This document shows, piece by piece, positions 26,736 through 35,842 of a stretch of 64,000 nucleotides of DNA. Below the pieces are notes generated by a model. The model saw nothing but the letters and a program-made list of their open reading frames with translations. It searched no databases and was not told the origin of the DNA. The translations under genes and the position numbers were made by a program. The DNA comes from an uncultured Paracoccaceae bacterium (GTDB lineage Bacteria > Pseudomonadota > Alphaproteobacteria > Rhodobacterales > Rhodobacteraceae), in assembly GCA_951812305.1 (NCBI GenBank), contig CATOSB010000012.1:271591-335590 (forward strand), given 5' to 3'. Within the stretch, counting starts at the first letter, position 1; the number at the start of each line of letters is the position of its first letter.

Positions 26736-27925
26736 CTTACCACCCTTCAAAATTTCCGGATCTGATTTGACGTTTGTCTGATCTGTGTGATTCAAGGAGT
26801 CTCCACTGCTGATATTGGAGGCTGGTTTGTTGGGAAATGTTTGTTTTTCAGAGCTTTATTCGAAGGTTGAGGCGGATTTTCAGGACCGCTTGCTCGGGTA
26901 TCACAAGTCGCGCCGGGAGGGATTGTGCATCATAGCAAGCGTGATTTTGAACACGCGCAGCGTCAATCTGATGGAAAATGCGGCTGCTCTGCCCCGCGAT
27001 ATCGGCTCTGTGGACCACCGCTATCAATACATTTCGCGGGTTCTGGGCAATCCTCACATCGATACTGATGAGATCATGCAGGCCTATGTTGGTGAAATTT
27101 TCCGCCGCCAGTGTGAGGCCGGAGAAACGATTGTGGTGGCCCTTGATCAAAGCAAGCTCAACGAAGGGCATGAGGTTTTGATGTTATCGGTGCGGATGCG
27201 GGATCGGGCCCTCCCGGTCGCCTGGCGTGTACGCCAGACCAAAGGGCCGATTGGATGGCGCGTGCAACATGAGCTTTTGGAAGCAGTCCGCCCATGGCTC
27301 CCGGCGGATGCGCGTGTGTTGCTGGCGGGAGATCGGTTTTATGGAACCGCCCGATTGGTCGCATGGTGCCAGGAGGCTGGATGGGACTACCGGCTGCGCA
27401 TGAAGGGAAATATCACACTGCAACATCAGGGTGGCGAGATGATGACGCGCGAAATTGCCCAACTGATGCCCGAAGGGCTTGTAAACGCTGAGCTTTACGG
27501 AACGGGCGTCTTTAGCAACATTGGAGTGCTTCACGAAGAGGGGCACAAAGAGCCTTGGATTATTGCCATGAATGCAGCACCGTCCGAGTACAAGGTGCTC
27601 GATTATGGAATGCGTTGGGGAATTGAAGCCATGTTCTCCGACTTCAAAACCCGGGGCTTTGAAATTACTCAAAGCCAGATCAAAAAGCCGGATCGATTGG
27701 CCCGCCTCATTTTGGTGCTGGCAATCGCCATGTACTGGGCTGTTTCAACCGGAGCAAACGAAGAGCACCACGTCGCAATACGCGGCGAAAAAAGGGGATT
27801 CGAAAAGCCCGAAGGTCCTTATGCTCTCTCTTCAAGACAGGCCTTCGTGCTATCCGACGATGCCTCGCAGGTTATGCCAAAATCCCCAAGCTCTGGGATG
27901 TCTGGCTAAATTGAAGGGTGGTAAG
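26736..27925 (+). mobile_element. IS4-family element copy B
   Basis: 1190 bp with CTTACCACCCTTCAA ends. The 10-bp duplication GGCGCGGTGG is at 26726-26735 and 27926-27935. It is inserted in dnaE2, antisense to it; removing it and one repeat reconnects ...FGPPRPDHIPRPP... in frame. Confidence 0.96.
26815..27909 (+). CDS. IS4-family transposase (copy B)
   Basis: 364 aa, TTG start, same motifs as copy A. The DNA differs from copy A at only a few synonymous positions (for example GCTTTG/GCTCTG near the 5' end and GAGGAG/GAAGAG later), placing B with C rather than A. Confidence 0.94.
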   Translation: MEAGLLGNVCFSELYSKVEADFQDRLLGYHKSRREGLCIIASVILNTRSVNLMENAAALPRDIGSVDHRYQYISRVLGNPHIDTDEIMQAYVGEIFRRQCEAGETIVVALDQSKLNEGHEVLMLSVRMRDRALPVAWRVRQTKGPIGWRVQHELLEAVRPWLPADARVLLAGDRFYGTARLVAWCQEAGWDYRLRMKGNITLQHQGGEMMTREIAQLMPEGLVNAELYGTGVFSNIGVLHEEGHKEPWIIAMNAAPSEYKVLDYGMRWGIEAMFSDFKTRGFEITQSQIKKPDRLARLILVLAIAMYWAVSTGANEEHHVAIRGEKRGFEKPEGPYALSSRQAFVLSDDASQVMPKSPSSGMSG

Positions 27926-28145
27926 GGCGCGGTGGACCAAAGCTTTCCTCGCGCCAAAGCCGCACCTGGCGTGCGATCTCGCGCCCCTCGGTATGGGCGC
28001 GCACGATCCCGGCGACAGAGTTCTCATCGGCAATGGCGATGGCGTCCATATCCATCGCGGCGGCGAGCTGCATGTATTCCTCACCGTGGCTGCCACCCCT
28101 GAGGAAGGTGAAGTTTGAGGTGATGTTCAGTTCTGCATAGGCCAT
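27926..28145 (-). pseudogene. dnaE2: dnaE2/imuC N-terminal fragment
   Basis: Begins at the ATG at 28145 with MAYAELNITSNFTFLRGGSH, the PHP-domain start of DnaE2 (AIAIADENSVAGIVRAH follows). It runs into IS4 copy B after about 73 codons. Upstream, IS66 copy 3 separates it from its SOS box: the start codon is 21 bp from the IS66 end. Before that insertion the SOS box lay only about 13 bp upstream of the ATG. Confidence 0.9.
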
Positions 28146-28166
28146 CGCCTTGCAGTATGTTCATAC

Positions 28167-29767
28167 GTAACTCCCAAGCACCCTGTCCGATAGGGTTGCG
28201 GGGTTTTGTTCCGTCAGAGCCGTGCGATGATCTGAGGTGGTGACAGGGTCAGGATTTCCAGGATGTTGAACCGGTGTTTTCTGGCCGTCGAGATGACGGA
28301 CCTGATGTCGGCGAAGACCCGCGCGCCCTCGAGGGTGCGGAAGGTGCCCGAGATTTTCATGCGCAGCTTCATCATGCGCAGGTCCTGTTCGGCCTGATTG
28401 TTTGTGAATGGGACCGCGAAGTCGGCGATGAATCGCAAAACGTCATCGCGGTAGTCACGCAGGCGGAGGAGCAGGTTGTGGCCTGGCCGCCTGGCTTTTC
28501 GGCCGCGGGTGCCGGGGCTTTTGGCCAGCGGGGGCCGGCGTTCGTGGAAGGCGAGCCCCTTGGCGAGGATCGCCATGTATCTGGTGACTATACCCTGGCG
28601 AACCAGTTCCGGGAGTTCGGTCTCGCCTTGATCCTGAGCCGCGCATCTGAGCTGATTGGCGCTATGAAGCACTGCGCTCATCTCCGTCGCCCAAGGCTCT
28701 TTTTCGATCTCTTCGATGGCCTTGAGTTCGCGCAAGTGATGCGCCCCGCAGAGGGCGTGGGCGTCCACTCCGCTCATATGGGCGTAGTAGGGTTTCCAGT
28801 GATCATGAATGATCGTCCCGCCGGTCAGGAAGGTTGGAACAGCACCGCGTTTGGCGCTGATGCGGTAATGGGTGAAGACGGTATCGCAGATCGTGTGCAG
28901 CCAGTGCAGCTTGCCGGCAACACGAAGTCCGGTCTCGTCCAGATGCCGAACGCCGCCTTCGGCAAGCCGGGCGAGAATGTGTTCAACCACGACACCCATC
29001 TTATTTGCCGCGCCGCGCGTCCAGTTGGTCACGCTGGCCGCGCACAAGCTGGTGGCCCCAAACAGGTCGCGCATAAGCTGGCAGACCCGATCCTCGGGTA
29101 TCAGCTGCTGAACATTGCAATAGACCGCCACTGCCCGCATGCGCGTGCCATATTGCACATGCGCGGCCACGCCATCGGGAAAGCCAGCCGTCGTCGTGGC
29201 TCGACAATGGTCGCAACAATAAACCGCCGCCTGATGCTCGGTGACCTCCAGGCGTGGCGCAGGCAAGTCGAACACCTGACGCTTCTCGATCCCTTTCACC
29301 ATCTCCGCCGTCAGGGCGCTCTGACAGGCGCTGCAATGCGTCGCCTCATGCCGTTCGACAAAGTCGGGTGTTGACGTCTGGCGCAGGGTGTCGCCCCGGT
29401 GGCCAACTTGGCCGCCACTTTTCTTTCCGGATTTGCCACGCAGGCTGCGCGGGGCTGGCTTCTTCAGGCCATCACTTGAAGGGGGCTTGCTGCTATTGCT
29501 GCTGTTCTTGGCCAACTGTCGGCGCAGGTCCGTGATCTCTTCCGCCATGCTCGCCAACGCAGCTTCAAGCTCAGCGATCCGACGCAGAGCCGTGGCGAGA
29601 AGTTGTTCAAGGGCGGCAACCTGATCCATCCCACCACTGATTCAGAGAAATCAACCCGGCGCCACAGAATTCAGACAAGAAAGAAAAAAAACACGCGCAA
29701 AATGGCAAATTCGACTCACCATAAAACTGACAATAACACTCAAACGTGGGGGGTGCTTGGGAGTTAC
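28167..29767 (-). mobile_element. IS66-family element, copy 3, inserted in an SOS box
   Basis: 1601 bp. It is the only IS66 copy here with a proper 8-bp target duplication, GTTCATAC (28159-28166 and 29768-29775). The duplicated bases are the first half and spacer start of the LexA site GTTC-N7-GTTC. The insertion is therefore a simple transposition into the dnaE2 promoter. Confidence 0.97.
28214..29629 (-). CDS. IS66-family transposase (copy 3)
   Basis: 471 aa, intact. It differs from copies 1, 2 and 4 by two substitutions that I can see (Ala to Val in ICDTVFTHY and Gln to Arg in FHERRPPL), so it is a slightly diverged copy. Confidence 0.95.
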   Translation of the reverse strand: MDQVAALEQLLATALRRIAELEAALASMAEEITDLRRQLAKNSSNSSKPPSSDGLKKPAPRSLRGKSGKKSGGQVGHRGDTLRQTSTPDFVERHEATHCSACQSALTAEMVKGIEKRQVFDLPAPRLEVTEHQAAVYCCDHCRATTTAGFPDGVAAHVQYGTRMRAVAVYCNVQQLIPEDRVCQLMRDLFGATSLCAASVTNWTRGAANKMGVVVEHILARLAEGGVRHLDETGLRVAGKLHWLHTICDTVFTHYRISAKRGAVPTFLTGGTIIHDHWKPYYAHMSGVDAHALCGAHHLRELKAIEEIEKEPWATEMSAVLHSANQLRCAAQDQGETELPELVRQGIVTRYMAILAKGLAFHERRPPLAKSPGTRGRKARRPGHNLLLRLRDYRDDVLRFIADFAVPFTNNQAEQDLRMMKLRMKISGTFRTLEGARVFADIRSVISTARKHRFNILEILTLSPPQIIARL

Positions 29768-29782
29768 GTTCATACTTTGTTC
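29768..29782 (-). promoter_or_regulatory. LexA-binding SOS box of dnaE2
   Basis: GTTC-ATACTTT-GTTC exactly fits the alphaproteobacterial LexA consensus GTTC-N7-GTTC. It lies directly upstream of dnaE2 in the pre-insertion sequence. IS66 copy 3 has moved the intact box about 1.6 kb away from the dnaE2 start and left only the first half next to the gene (28159-28166). Confidence 0.85.
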
Positions 29783-29834
29783 TCTTTGTGGAGTCGCGAA
29801 ATTTCGCCCGCCCCGCCAGTGGCGCGCTCGGATT

Positions 29835-30043
29835 CCGTATTTATGACCAAGAAGAAACGGGACCGATTCACGATTAATTAGGGAAAATCGCTTGTGATTG
29901 AGGGGCGGTACAGGCTGCCAAGCCGATGACCGCACCGAGGAGAAACCCCGCCGTCCCGCCGGGAGCCGAATGGTAGCGATGGCCGGATGGTGGGGCGGAC
30001 CCCCGGAAAAAGGCCCCTCGTTTCTTCTTGGTCATAAATACGG
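29835..30043. repeat. Perfect 25-bp inverted repeat enclosing 159 bp
   Basis: Bases 29835-29859 (CCGTATTTATGACCAAGAAG plus AAACG) are the exact reverse complement of 30019-30043. The enclosed segment has no convincing ORF. No target duplication is visible at its edges. It lies in the 400-bp non-coding stretch 29783-30180 between the dnaE2 promoter and the end of the gpmI operon. It might be a miniature mobile element, a recombination scar or a structured RNA. Confidence 0.6.
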
Positions 30044-30141
30044 GCTGCGGGACCTCTCAGAAAACGCAACGCAGCCTGTTAAATCCCACCGCCCAACTCT
30101 TTTGTCATCGCGCCCACAGGGCTCGCCACTCCGGCGACGCG

Positions 30142-30160
30142 CGCTTGGCTTCGCCAAGCG
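30142..30160. terminator. Stem-loop at the end of the gpmI operon
   Basis: CGCTTGGC-TTC-GCCAAGCG is a perfect 8-bp stem with a 3-base loop, 21 bp beyond the stop of the last minus-strand gene. No T-run follows on either strand, so it may be a bidirectional or processing hairpin. Confidence 0.5.
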
Positions 30161-30180
30161 AGGGGATGGCGCGGCGCAAT

Positions 30181-30654
30181 CTATTGGTCTGGTTCGCAGC
30201 GATCTCTGCGCAGGCAGCGACGCATCGCGGACAACTCGGAAGAGCCCGGCGAATAGAATACCGAACTCACGCAAGGGCCCGTTTCGAAATGGTAATCCGA
30301 ACCGTCAATCCGCAGGAATGTCAGAACCTCTTCATCCTCCGCGATGCCACCACACCAATGCGCCAGACAACGCAGGGTCACCGAAACCCTGACATCCATA
30401 GCATCACCGAATCCATAACGTGCCACCGGCCTGCCGACAAAACGCGCGGCGCCAAAGCTGTCTTCGCGGGTGCGATCTTTCTCGCCGCCTTGATCAACGT
30501 CCAATTCGATAAACCGGCCAAGAACCGGCACATAAAGTTCTTCCGCATCCCGGGCTTGCACAAAGGCGCGCTCCAAAGAGGGACGGATGCAACTGAGAGC
30601 AAGCGCCTCACCCGCAAAGAACACGATCAGAAAGGCAACAACAAAGGCGCGCAT
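30181..30654 (-). CDS. Small secreted protein of unknown function
   Basis: 157 aa from the ATG at 30654 (MRAFVVAFLIVFFAGEALALS), a clear signal peptide with cleavage near ALA-LS. The mature part has five or more cysteines (SCIRPS, LRCLAHWCGG, GPCVSSV, RRCLRRDRCEPDQ), suggesting disulfides in the periplasm. It follows rppH by 15 bp and closes the gpmI-envC-ctpA-rppH operon. I do not recognise a domain. Confidence 0.75.
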   Translation of the reverse strand: MRAFVVAFLIVFFAGEALALSCIRPSLERAFVQARDAEELYVPVLGRFIELDVDQGGEKDRTREDSFGAARFVGRPVARYGFGDAMDVRVSVTLRCLAHWCGGIAEDEEVLTFLRIDGSDYHFETGPCVSSVFYSPGSSELSAMRRCLRRDRCEPDQ

Positions 30655-30669
30655 CACGATCTCTTTCAA

Positions 30670-31152
30670 CTACAACAGCGCTCTGAATTCCGACAGGACC
30701 GCGCGATATACCGGCCGCTTGAAGGGCACAATTGCATCCACGACCTCACCCGGCGCGATCCAACGCCACCGCGAAAACTCCGGATGTTCAGTCTCTATTA
30801 TCACGTCCGCATCCGACCCCAAAAACCGCATAAGAAACCAGCGTTGCTCTTGTCCGCGAAAGCGGCCTTTCCACAGTTTTGGCACCAGATCATGCGGCAG
30901 ATCGTAAGGAATCCAACCGCTGCTTTCCGCCTCAATGGTGACAAGTTGCGGAGAAACACCGGTTTCCTCCTGCAATTCGCGCAAGGCAGCGTCGCGGGGG
31001 GTTTCGCCTGCATCGATTCCACCTTGCGGCATTTGCCAGGCGTCGAAGTCGCTGTCGATCCGCTGGCCGACGAACACGTTGCCCGCCGCGTTGACCAGCA
31101 TCACGCCGACACATGGGCGATACGGCAGCGCGGCGATTGCCTCGGGCGTCAT
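30670..31152 (-). CDS. rppH: RNA pyrophosphohydrolase RppH
   Basis: 160 aa Nudix hydrolase that removes pyrophosphate from mRNA 5' ends and triggers decay. The Nudix box GX5EX7REUXEEXGU is complete (GGIDAGETPRDAALRELQEE), after the RppH-type YRPCVGVMLVN and DAWQMPQ. Its start overlaps the ctpA stop by 4 bp (ATGA). Confidence 0.95.
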   Translation of the reverse strand: MTPEAIAALPYRPCVGVMLVNAAGNVFVGQRIDSDFDAWQMPQGGIDAGETPRDAALRELQEETGVSPQLVTIEAESSGWIPYDLPHDLVPKLWKGRFRGQEQRWFLMRFLGSDADVIIETEHPEFSRWRWIAPGEVVDAIVPFKRPVYRAVLSEFRALL

Positions 31153-32483
31153 TGCGCCGGGTTCAGCGCCATCAAGCCCTTCAGCAGATCAATTGCATAG
31201 GCCAGCTGGAAGTCGTCCTCGCGCAGCTTCGCGGCTTCCTCAGCCTTTGCCATGTCTTCTTCGATCTGACGGCGTTCATCTTCGGTCAGCGAGTCATTAT
31301 CCAGTGAACCACGAAGGTCGGCTTCGGACCGGGTCGGGCGCGCGTCCTCTTCTTCCGCCTCCGCCTGAGGATCACGGCGCGGCTGCTCAACCACGATATC
31401 CGGCGACACACCTAAAGCCTGAATCGACCGACCAGAAGGCGTGTAGTACCGCGCCGTGGTCAACCGCATTGCGCCATCGCCGCGCAGCGGCATGACCGTC
31501 TGGACCGAGCCCTTGCCGAAACTTTGAGTGCCGACAACGATCGCCCGACGGTGATCCTGCAGCGCACCGGCAACAATCTCGGACGCCGAAGCGGACCCAC
31601 CGTTGATCAACACTACCACAGGCTTGCCCAACGCCAGATCGCCTTCGGTCGCGTTGTGGCGGTCACCATCCTGCGGGTTACGGCCTCGCGTCGAAACGAT
31701 TTCGCCTGCATCCAGAAACGCGTCCGAAACCTTGATCGCCTGCGTCAGCAATCCGCCCGGATTGTTGCGCAGATCAAGGATGAAACCGTTGACATTGTCG
31801 ATACCACCCAGTTCTTCGATTTGCTTGGCAATGCCGGATTCAAGGTTCGGATAGGTTTGGTCGTTGAACGTCGTCACGCGCAGTACAACGGACTCGCCTT
31901 CCGTCCGCGTCCGCACCGCCGTCAGCTTGATTGTGTCACGAATGATCGACACATCGAACGGTTCATCGGCACCTTCGCGCACCACCGTTATGATGATCTC
32001 GCTGCCCACCGGCCCGCGCATCTTTTCGACCGCCTCGTCCAGTGTCAGACCCAAAAGGCTTTCGCCATCCACATGTGTGATGAAATCGCCTGATTCCATG
32101 CCCGCCGCGTCTGCGGGCGTGTCATCAATCGGCGAAACGACTTTCACGAAACCTTCTTCCTGTGTCACCTCGATACCCAGTCCACCGAATTCGCCACGCG
32201 TCTGCACCCGCATGTCGCTGGCGTCTTTGGGTGAGAGGTATCCGGAATGCGGGTCGAGCGATGTCAGCATCCCGTCAATCGCAGCTTCGATCAGGTCGGC
32301 TTCATCCACCTCTTCGACATATTGCGCACGGATGCGTTCGAAGATGTCGCCGAACAGGTCAAGCTGTTCATAGACAGAACTCTGCCGACTGCCCTCTTGC
32401 GCCAAAAGGGGGCCCGCAATCTGGGTCGTCGCCACGGCCCCTGCAAGGGTTCCGGCAACGGCGGCCATTACAAACTTTCTCAT
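31149..32483 (-). CDS. ctpA: S41 C-terminal processing peptidase
   Basis: 444 aa. Signal/anchor at the N-terminus (FVMAAVAGTLAGAVATTQIAG), PDZ domain at about 95-175 (GLGIEVTQEEGFVKVVSPID), then the S41 protease domain with catalytic Ser in GGSASASEI and Lys in FGKGSVQTV. It trims periplasmic substrates, in some bacteria peptidoglycan hydrolases. Overlaps with envC and rppH are 4 bp (ATGA). The adjacency to an EnvC-type activator is conserved in many proteobacteria. The C-terminal acidic tail (ERRQIEEDMAKAEEAA) is predicted helical. Confidence 0.95.
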   Translation of the reverse strand: MRKFVMAAVAGTLAGAVATTQIAGPLLAQEGSRQSSVYEQLDLFGDIFERIRAQYVEEVDEADLIEAAIDGMLTSLDPHSGYLSPKDASDMRVQTRGEFGGLGIEVTQEEGFVKVVSPIDDTPADAAGMESGDFITHVDGESLLGLTLDEAVEKMRGPVGSEIIITVVREGADEPFDVSIIRDTIKLTAVRTRTEGESVVLRVTTFNDQTYPNLESGIAKQIEELGGIDNVNGFILDLRNNPGGLLTQAIKVSDAFLDAGEIVSTRGRNPQDGDRHNATEGDLALGKPVVVLINGGSASASEIVAGALQDHRRAIVVGTQSFGKGSVQTVMPLRGDGAMRLTTARYYTPSGRSIQALGVSPDIVVEQPRRDPQAEAEEEDARPTRSEADLRGSLDNDSLTEDERRQIEEDMAKAEEAAKLREDDFQLAYAIDLLKGLMALNPAQ

Positions 32484-33613
32484 GCGCTTTTGTCCTTATC
32501 CATCAAAGGCGAACCAGATGCCGGGTCGACCGGTTCCTCGCCTTGCCTCAGCTCTATATAGAGCGTTTCTGTGCGTGTTCCGCCACCACCTTGGGCAGCT
32601 AGCGTTAAAAAAATCTCCGCGTCGGGGGCATTTCCACCCATCAAACCCACCGGTGTTCCGGCGGGAAGTACGTCTCCGGTCGCACCATATACCTCATTGA
32701 GGCCTGCCAAAACCAAAAGAAAACCGTCACCGGGTTCAAGGATCATCACGTTTCCGTAGTCCAGAAGTGGGCCACGATAACGAATTGTCGCGGCCCAGGG
32801 GGTGGTGACCAATGCGCGTGGTTCCGTTGCCATGACAATTCCGGGGCGTTGGATACCGGCGGCATCGGCCTCTCCCGCGCGACGCAAAACGGTGCCGTCG
32901 ACCGGCAAGGGCAGAGCGCCGCGTGCATCGCCAATATGCAAAGGCGCGTCGCCACCGGTGATTTCCATCTCGGCCAATCCGGCGGCAAACCCGCGCAATG
33001 TTTCGGCGGAACTCAGAAGCGCGTTCATCGCACCTTCGTTCTCGATCAGCCGTTGCGGAAGATCTGTGCGGTTGGAAATCGCGATGCTGAGTTCTGTTCG
33101 GGCCTCCTGCGCTCCTGACAGTCCGTCTTCCAATGTCTGCGCTGCGCCTTCCTGGATGGCCCGCATCAGGGCGATTTCCTCCAACTCGGATTTCAGTTCA
33201 TCGGCCTGCCGTTGCAACGCAGGCGTGATGTCGCCAACAATCATGCCCGACCGCGCGGTTCCAATCGGCCCGGACGGATGTAATAGCAATAACGGTGCGG
33301 GAGAGGTTTGGATGCTTTGAAGCACACCCAGCAATTTTGACACCTGCTCGCTTTCCGCCTCAAATTTTTGACGCAGTGCACTTTCCTTGATTGCCGCGCG
33401 CCGGACGCCTTCGCGCAACGCCGTCAGCCCATGCTCATAGGCGCGGATCGTCTGGGTCAGCGCCTTAACCCGGTCGCGAGATTTGCTGGCGACCGTTAGC
33501 GCGTTGCGCGCAGCCTCAAGTTGACCGGCTGCACGCTTCGCGATGAAGGCGGGATCCTCCTGCGCCATCGCGGTGCCCGCAAGGCAACAAAGGATGAGAA
33601 GCACGCGGATCAT
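32480..33613 (-). CDS. envC: EnvC-like murein hydrolase activator (degenerate M23 peptidase)
   Basis: 377 aa. Signal peptide (MIRVLLILCCLAGTAMAQE), two coiled-coil stretches (about 20-110 and 130-205), then a LytM/M23 fold. The metal ligands are lost: where active enzymes have DHG and HL(S), this one has ILEPGDGFLLVLAGLN. That is the EnvC pattern, in which the domain activates septal amidases instead of cutting. It is the second gene of the operon, with 4-bp overlaps on both sides. Confidence 0.88.
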   Translation of the reverse strand: MIRVLLILCCLAGTAMAQEDPAFIAKRAAGQLEAARNALTVASKSRDRVKALTQTIRAYEHGLTALREGVRRAAIKESALRQKFEAESEQVSKLLGVLQSIQTSPAPLLLLHPSGPIGTARSGMIVGDITPALQRQADELKSELEEIALMRAIQEGAAQTLEDGLSGAQEARTELSIAISNRTDLPQRLIENEGAMNALLSSAETLRGFAAGLAEMEITGGDAPLHIGDARGALPLPVDGTVLRRAGEADAAGIQRPGIVMATEPRALVTTPWAATIRYRGPLLDYGNVMILEPGDGFLLVLAGLNEVYGATGDVLPAGTPVGLMGGNAPDAEIFLTLAAQGGGGTRTETLYIELRQGEEPVDPASGSPLMDKDKSA

Positions 33614-35127
33614 GTCAGCAGACTCTGCCCTGTCATCTCTGTTGGTTTGTCCAGGCCCATCAATTCCAAAACTGTCGGCGCCAGATCAGCCAGACGCCCG
33701 TCACGCAAACTTTCGCCCGGTCCGCCGACGACGACAACCGGAACCAGGTTGGTCGTGTGCGCCGTGTGCGGCCCGCCGGATTCGGGATCGACCATCGTTT
33801 CGCAATTTCCGTGATCGGCCGTCACGATCATCGCGCCACCGACCTCCTCCAATGCCTCTAGCGCCAGACCGAGCCCCGCATCCACGGCCTCACATGCCCT
33901 GATGGCGGCATCGAGATCACCGGTATGCCCGACCATATCGGGATTGGCGAAATTGACGATGATCAAGTCATATTGTGCGCGGATTGCTTCTGCGAGTTTG
34001 TCTGTAACTTCCGGCGCGGACATTTCTGGTTGAAGATCATAGGTCGCGACTTTGGGCGACGGCGCCATGTAGCGATCTTCGCCCACCTCCGGCACCTCAA
34101 CCCCGCCATTCAGGAAGAACGTGACATGGGGATATTTTTCAGTTTCGGCCAATCGAAACTGCTTCAGACCTTTTGAGGCAATCCACGCCCCCAGCGTGTT
34201 GACGATTTCCTGTTTCGGATAGACTGTGGTCATGAATTCGTTAAGCGCGTCAGAATAATCGACCATGCCAAGCGCGCCCGTTAGGGCGGGCCGAGGCCCA
34301 GTATCAAAGCCGTCGAAATTGGGATCGCATATCGCGCTCAATATCTCCCGCGCACGGTCGGCCCGGAAATTGACGAAGAAAATACCGTCGCCGTCTTTGA
34401 TCCCGTCATGACCATTCAAGACGGCGGGCGAAATGAATTCATCCGTTTCACCTCGTTCATGCGCGGCATCGATGGCAGAAATCGCATCTTCCAAATGATC
34501 CCCTTCGGCCCGAACAATTGCCCGATACGCCTTCTCGACCCGTTCCCAGCGATTATCGCGGTCCATTGCGAAATACCGGCCTGATACCGACGCAATACCA
34601 ACGTTATACCGACGTGCCTTTTCGGCGAATTTCGCCACCTGTTCGCGCGCCGATTTCGGGGCCACATCGCGCCCGTCCGTGATGACATGGGCAACGGATT
34701 TGACACCCTGATCCACCAGCGACCTGATCGCCGCCACCATGTGTTCCTGATGCGAATGCACCCCACCGGGAGAGCACAAACCAATCATATGCGCCGTGCC
34801 TCCCGACGCCTTCATCTTCCCGGCAAACTCAAGAATGGCGGGGTTTTCAAAGAACGACCCATCCTCAATCGCCAGATCGATCTGCCCCAAATCCATCGCC
34901 ACTACACGGCCCGCACCGATATTCGTGTGACCGACCTCGGAATTGCCCATCTGCCCACTCGGCAAACCCACATCCGGCCCATGCGTCGTCAGGTAAGCCA
35001 TTGGATTTTCAGCCATTATCCGGTCAAAGTTGGGCGTATCCGCCAAAACCGGCGCATTCGCGGATCTTTCCGCGCGATGTCCCCAACCATCAAGAATGCA
35101 AAGGACAACAGGTTTTGGATTGGACAT
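33610..35127 (-). CDS. gpmI: 2,3-bisphosphoglycerate-independent phosphoglycerate mutase
   Basis: 505 aa glycolytic enzyme interconverting 3- and 2-phosphoglycerate with Mn2+. Landmarks are CILDGWGHR (metal Asp), QMGNSEVGHTNIGAGR (phosphorylated Ser), HVITDGRDVAPKSA, NFANPDMVGHTGD and VTADHGNCE. Length is normal. It is the first gene of the five-gene operon; its promoter should lie in 35128-35218. Confidence 0.97.
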   Translation of the reverse strand: MSNPKPVVLCILDGWGHRAERSANAPVLADTPNFDRIMAENPMAYLTTHGPDVGLPSGQMGNSEVGHTNIGAGRVVAMDLGQIDLAIEDGSFFENPAILEFAGKMKASGGTAHMIGLCSPGGVHSHQEHMVAAIRSLVDQGVKSVAHVITDGRDVAPKSAREQVAKFAEKARRYNVGIASVSGRYFAMDRDNRWERVEKAYRAIVRAEGDHLEDAISAIDAAHERGETDEFISPAVLNGHDGIKDGDGIFFVNFRADRAREILSAICDPNFDGFDTGPRPALTGALGMVDYSDALNEFMTTVYPKQEIVNTLGAWIASKGLKQFRLAETEKYPHVTFFLNGGVEVPEVGEDRYMAPSPKVATYDLQPEMSAPEVTDKLAEAIRAQYDLIIVNFANPDMVGHTGDLDAAIRACEAVDAGLGLALEALEEVGGAMIVTADHGNCETMVDPESGGPHTAHTTNLVPVVVVGGPGESLRDGRLADLAPTVLELMGLDKPTEMTGQSLLT

Positions 35128-35218
35128 GCGCGGGCCTCAGTTGACTTTTGTCCGCTGTCTAAACCAATTGCCAAAAGAATTGAATCGTGAAGTGGTGTGT
35201 TTGGCGGAATTTGCCAAC

Positions 35219-35827
35219 TCAGCCTTCCGGCAACGTCGCCTGCATACTCGCACGGTCAAGGAAGCCCGCATACCAGTCGGGCAAGTCCGCCCGCCCAGCG
35301 CGCCAATCGCGCTCTGCATGGCGGAAGTCCAGATACCCCAAAGCACATCCCATCGCGATCTGCCCAATGTGAACCGGCCCCGCCAACAGCGGCATCCACC
35401 GTGCCTCCACTGCATCCAGCGCCCGGTCAATCTTGTCCCACTGCGCCTCAACCCATGGAGCATATTGCAGTTCTTCGGGACGCCAGCGGCCTTCATATGT
35501 CTTCATCACAGCCGCATCCATGATGCCATCCGCCGTCGCCTCCAGCGTCAGTACATCCCATTGCCGATCAACCGGATATAGTCCTGCGTCGAAGTGATCA
35601 TCCAGATAGCGACAGATGACCCGGCTGTCATAAAGCGCAGGACCATCTGGGCGTACAAGTGTCGGCAACTTGCCCAACGGGTTTTCTGCAAGCGGCATAT
35701 TCTCGGTCGCCAAAGGTCCGCCAACGCTATGGATCAATTCAACTTCCTCAGCGCGGTCTGCTTCATGCAGAACGACCATAACCTTGCGGACAAACGGCGA
35801 GGCCGCGTTGTGAAAAAGTTTTAGCAT
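35219..35827 (-). CDS. Glutathione S-transferase family protein
   Basis: 202 aa. N-terminal thioredoxin-fold (MLKLFHNAASPFVRKVMVVLHE, NPLGKLPTLVRPDGPALYDSRVICRYLD) holding the glutathione site and a helical C-terminal domain (MDAAVMKTYEGR, WDKIDRALDAVE). Ser-Pro-Phe-Val near residue 10 replaces the Cys of beta-type enzymes. Cytoplasmic; substrate unknown. It is not coupled to gpmI (91-bp gap). Confidence 0.9.
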   Translation of the reverse strand: MLKLFHNAASPFVRKVMVVLHEADRAEEVELIHSVGGPLATENMPLAENPLGKLPTLVRPDGPALYDSRVICRYLDDHFDAGLYPVDRQWDVLTLEATADGIMDAAVMKTYEGRWRPEELQYAPWVEAQWDKIDRALDAVEARWMPLLAGPVHIGQIAMGCALGYLDFRHAERDWRAGRADLPDWYAGFLDRASMQATLPEG

Positions 35828-35842
35828 GAAAACGGTTTCTCC

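Noticed and set aside
29651..29935. 94-aa minus-strand ORF reaching into IS66 copy 3
   Set aside because: Most of it is IS66 end sequence and the rest covers the SOS box and the inverted repeat; no domain or conserved start.
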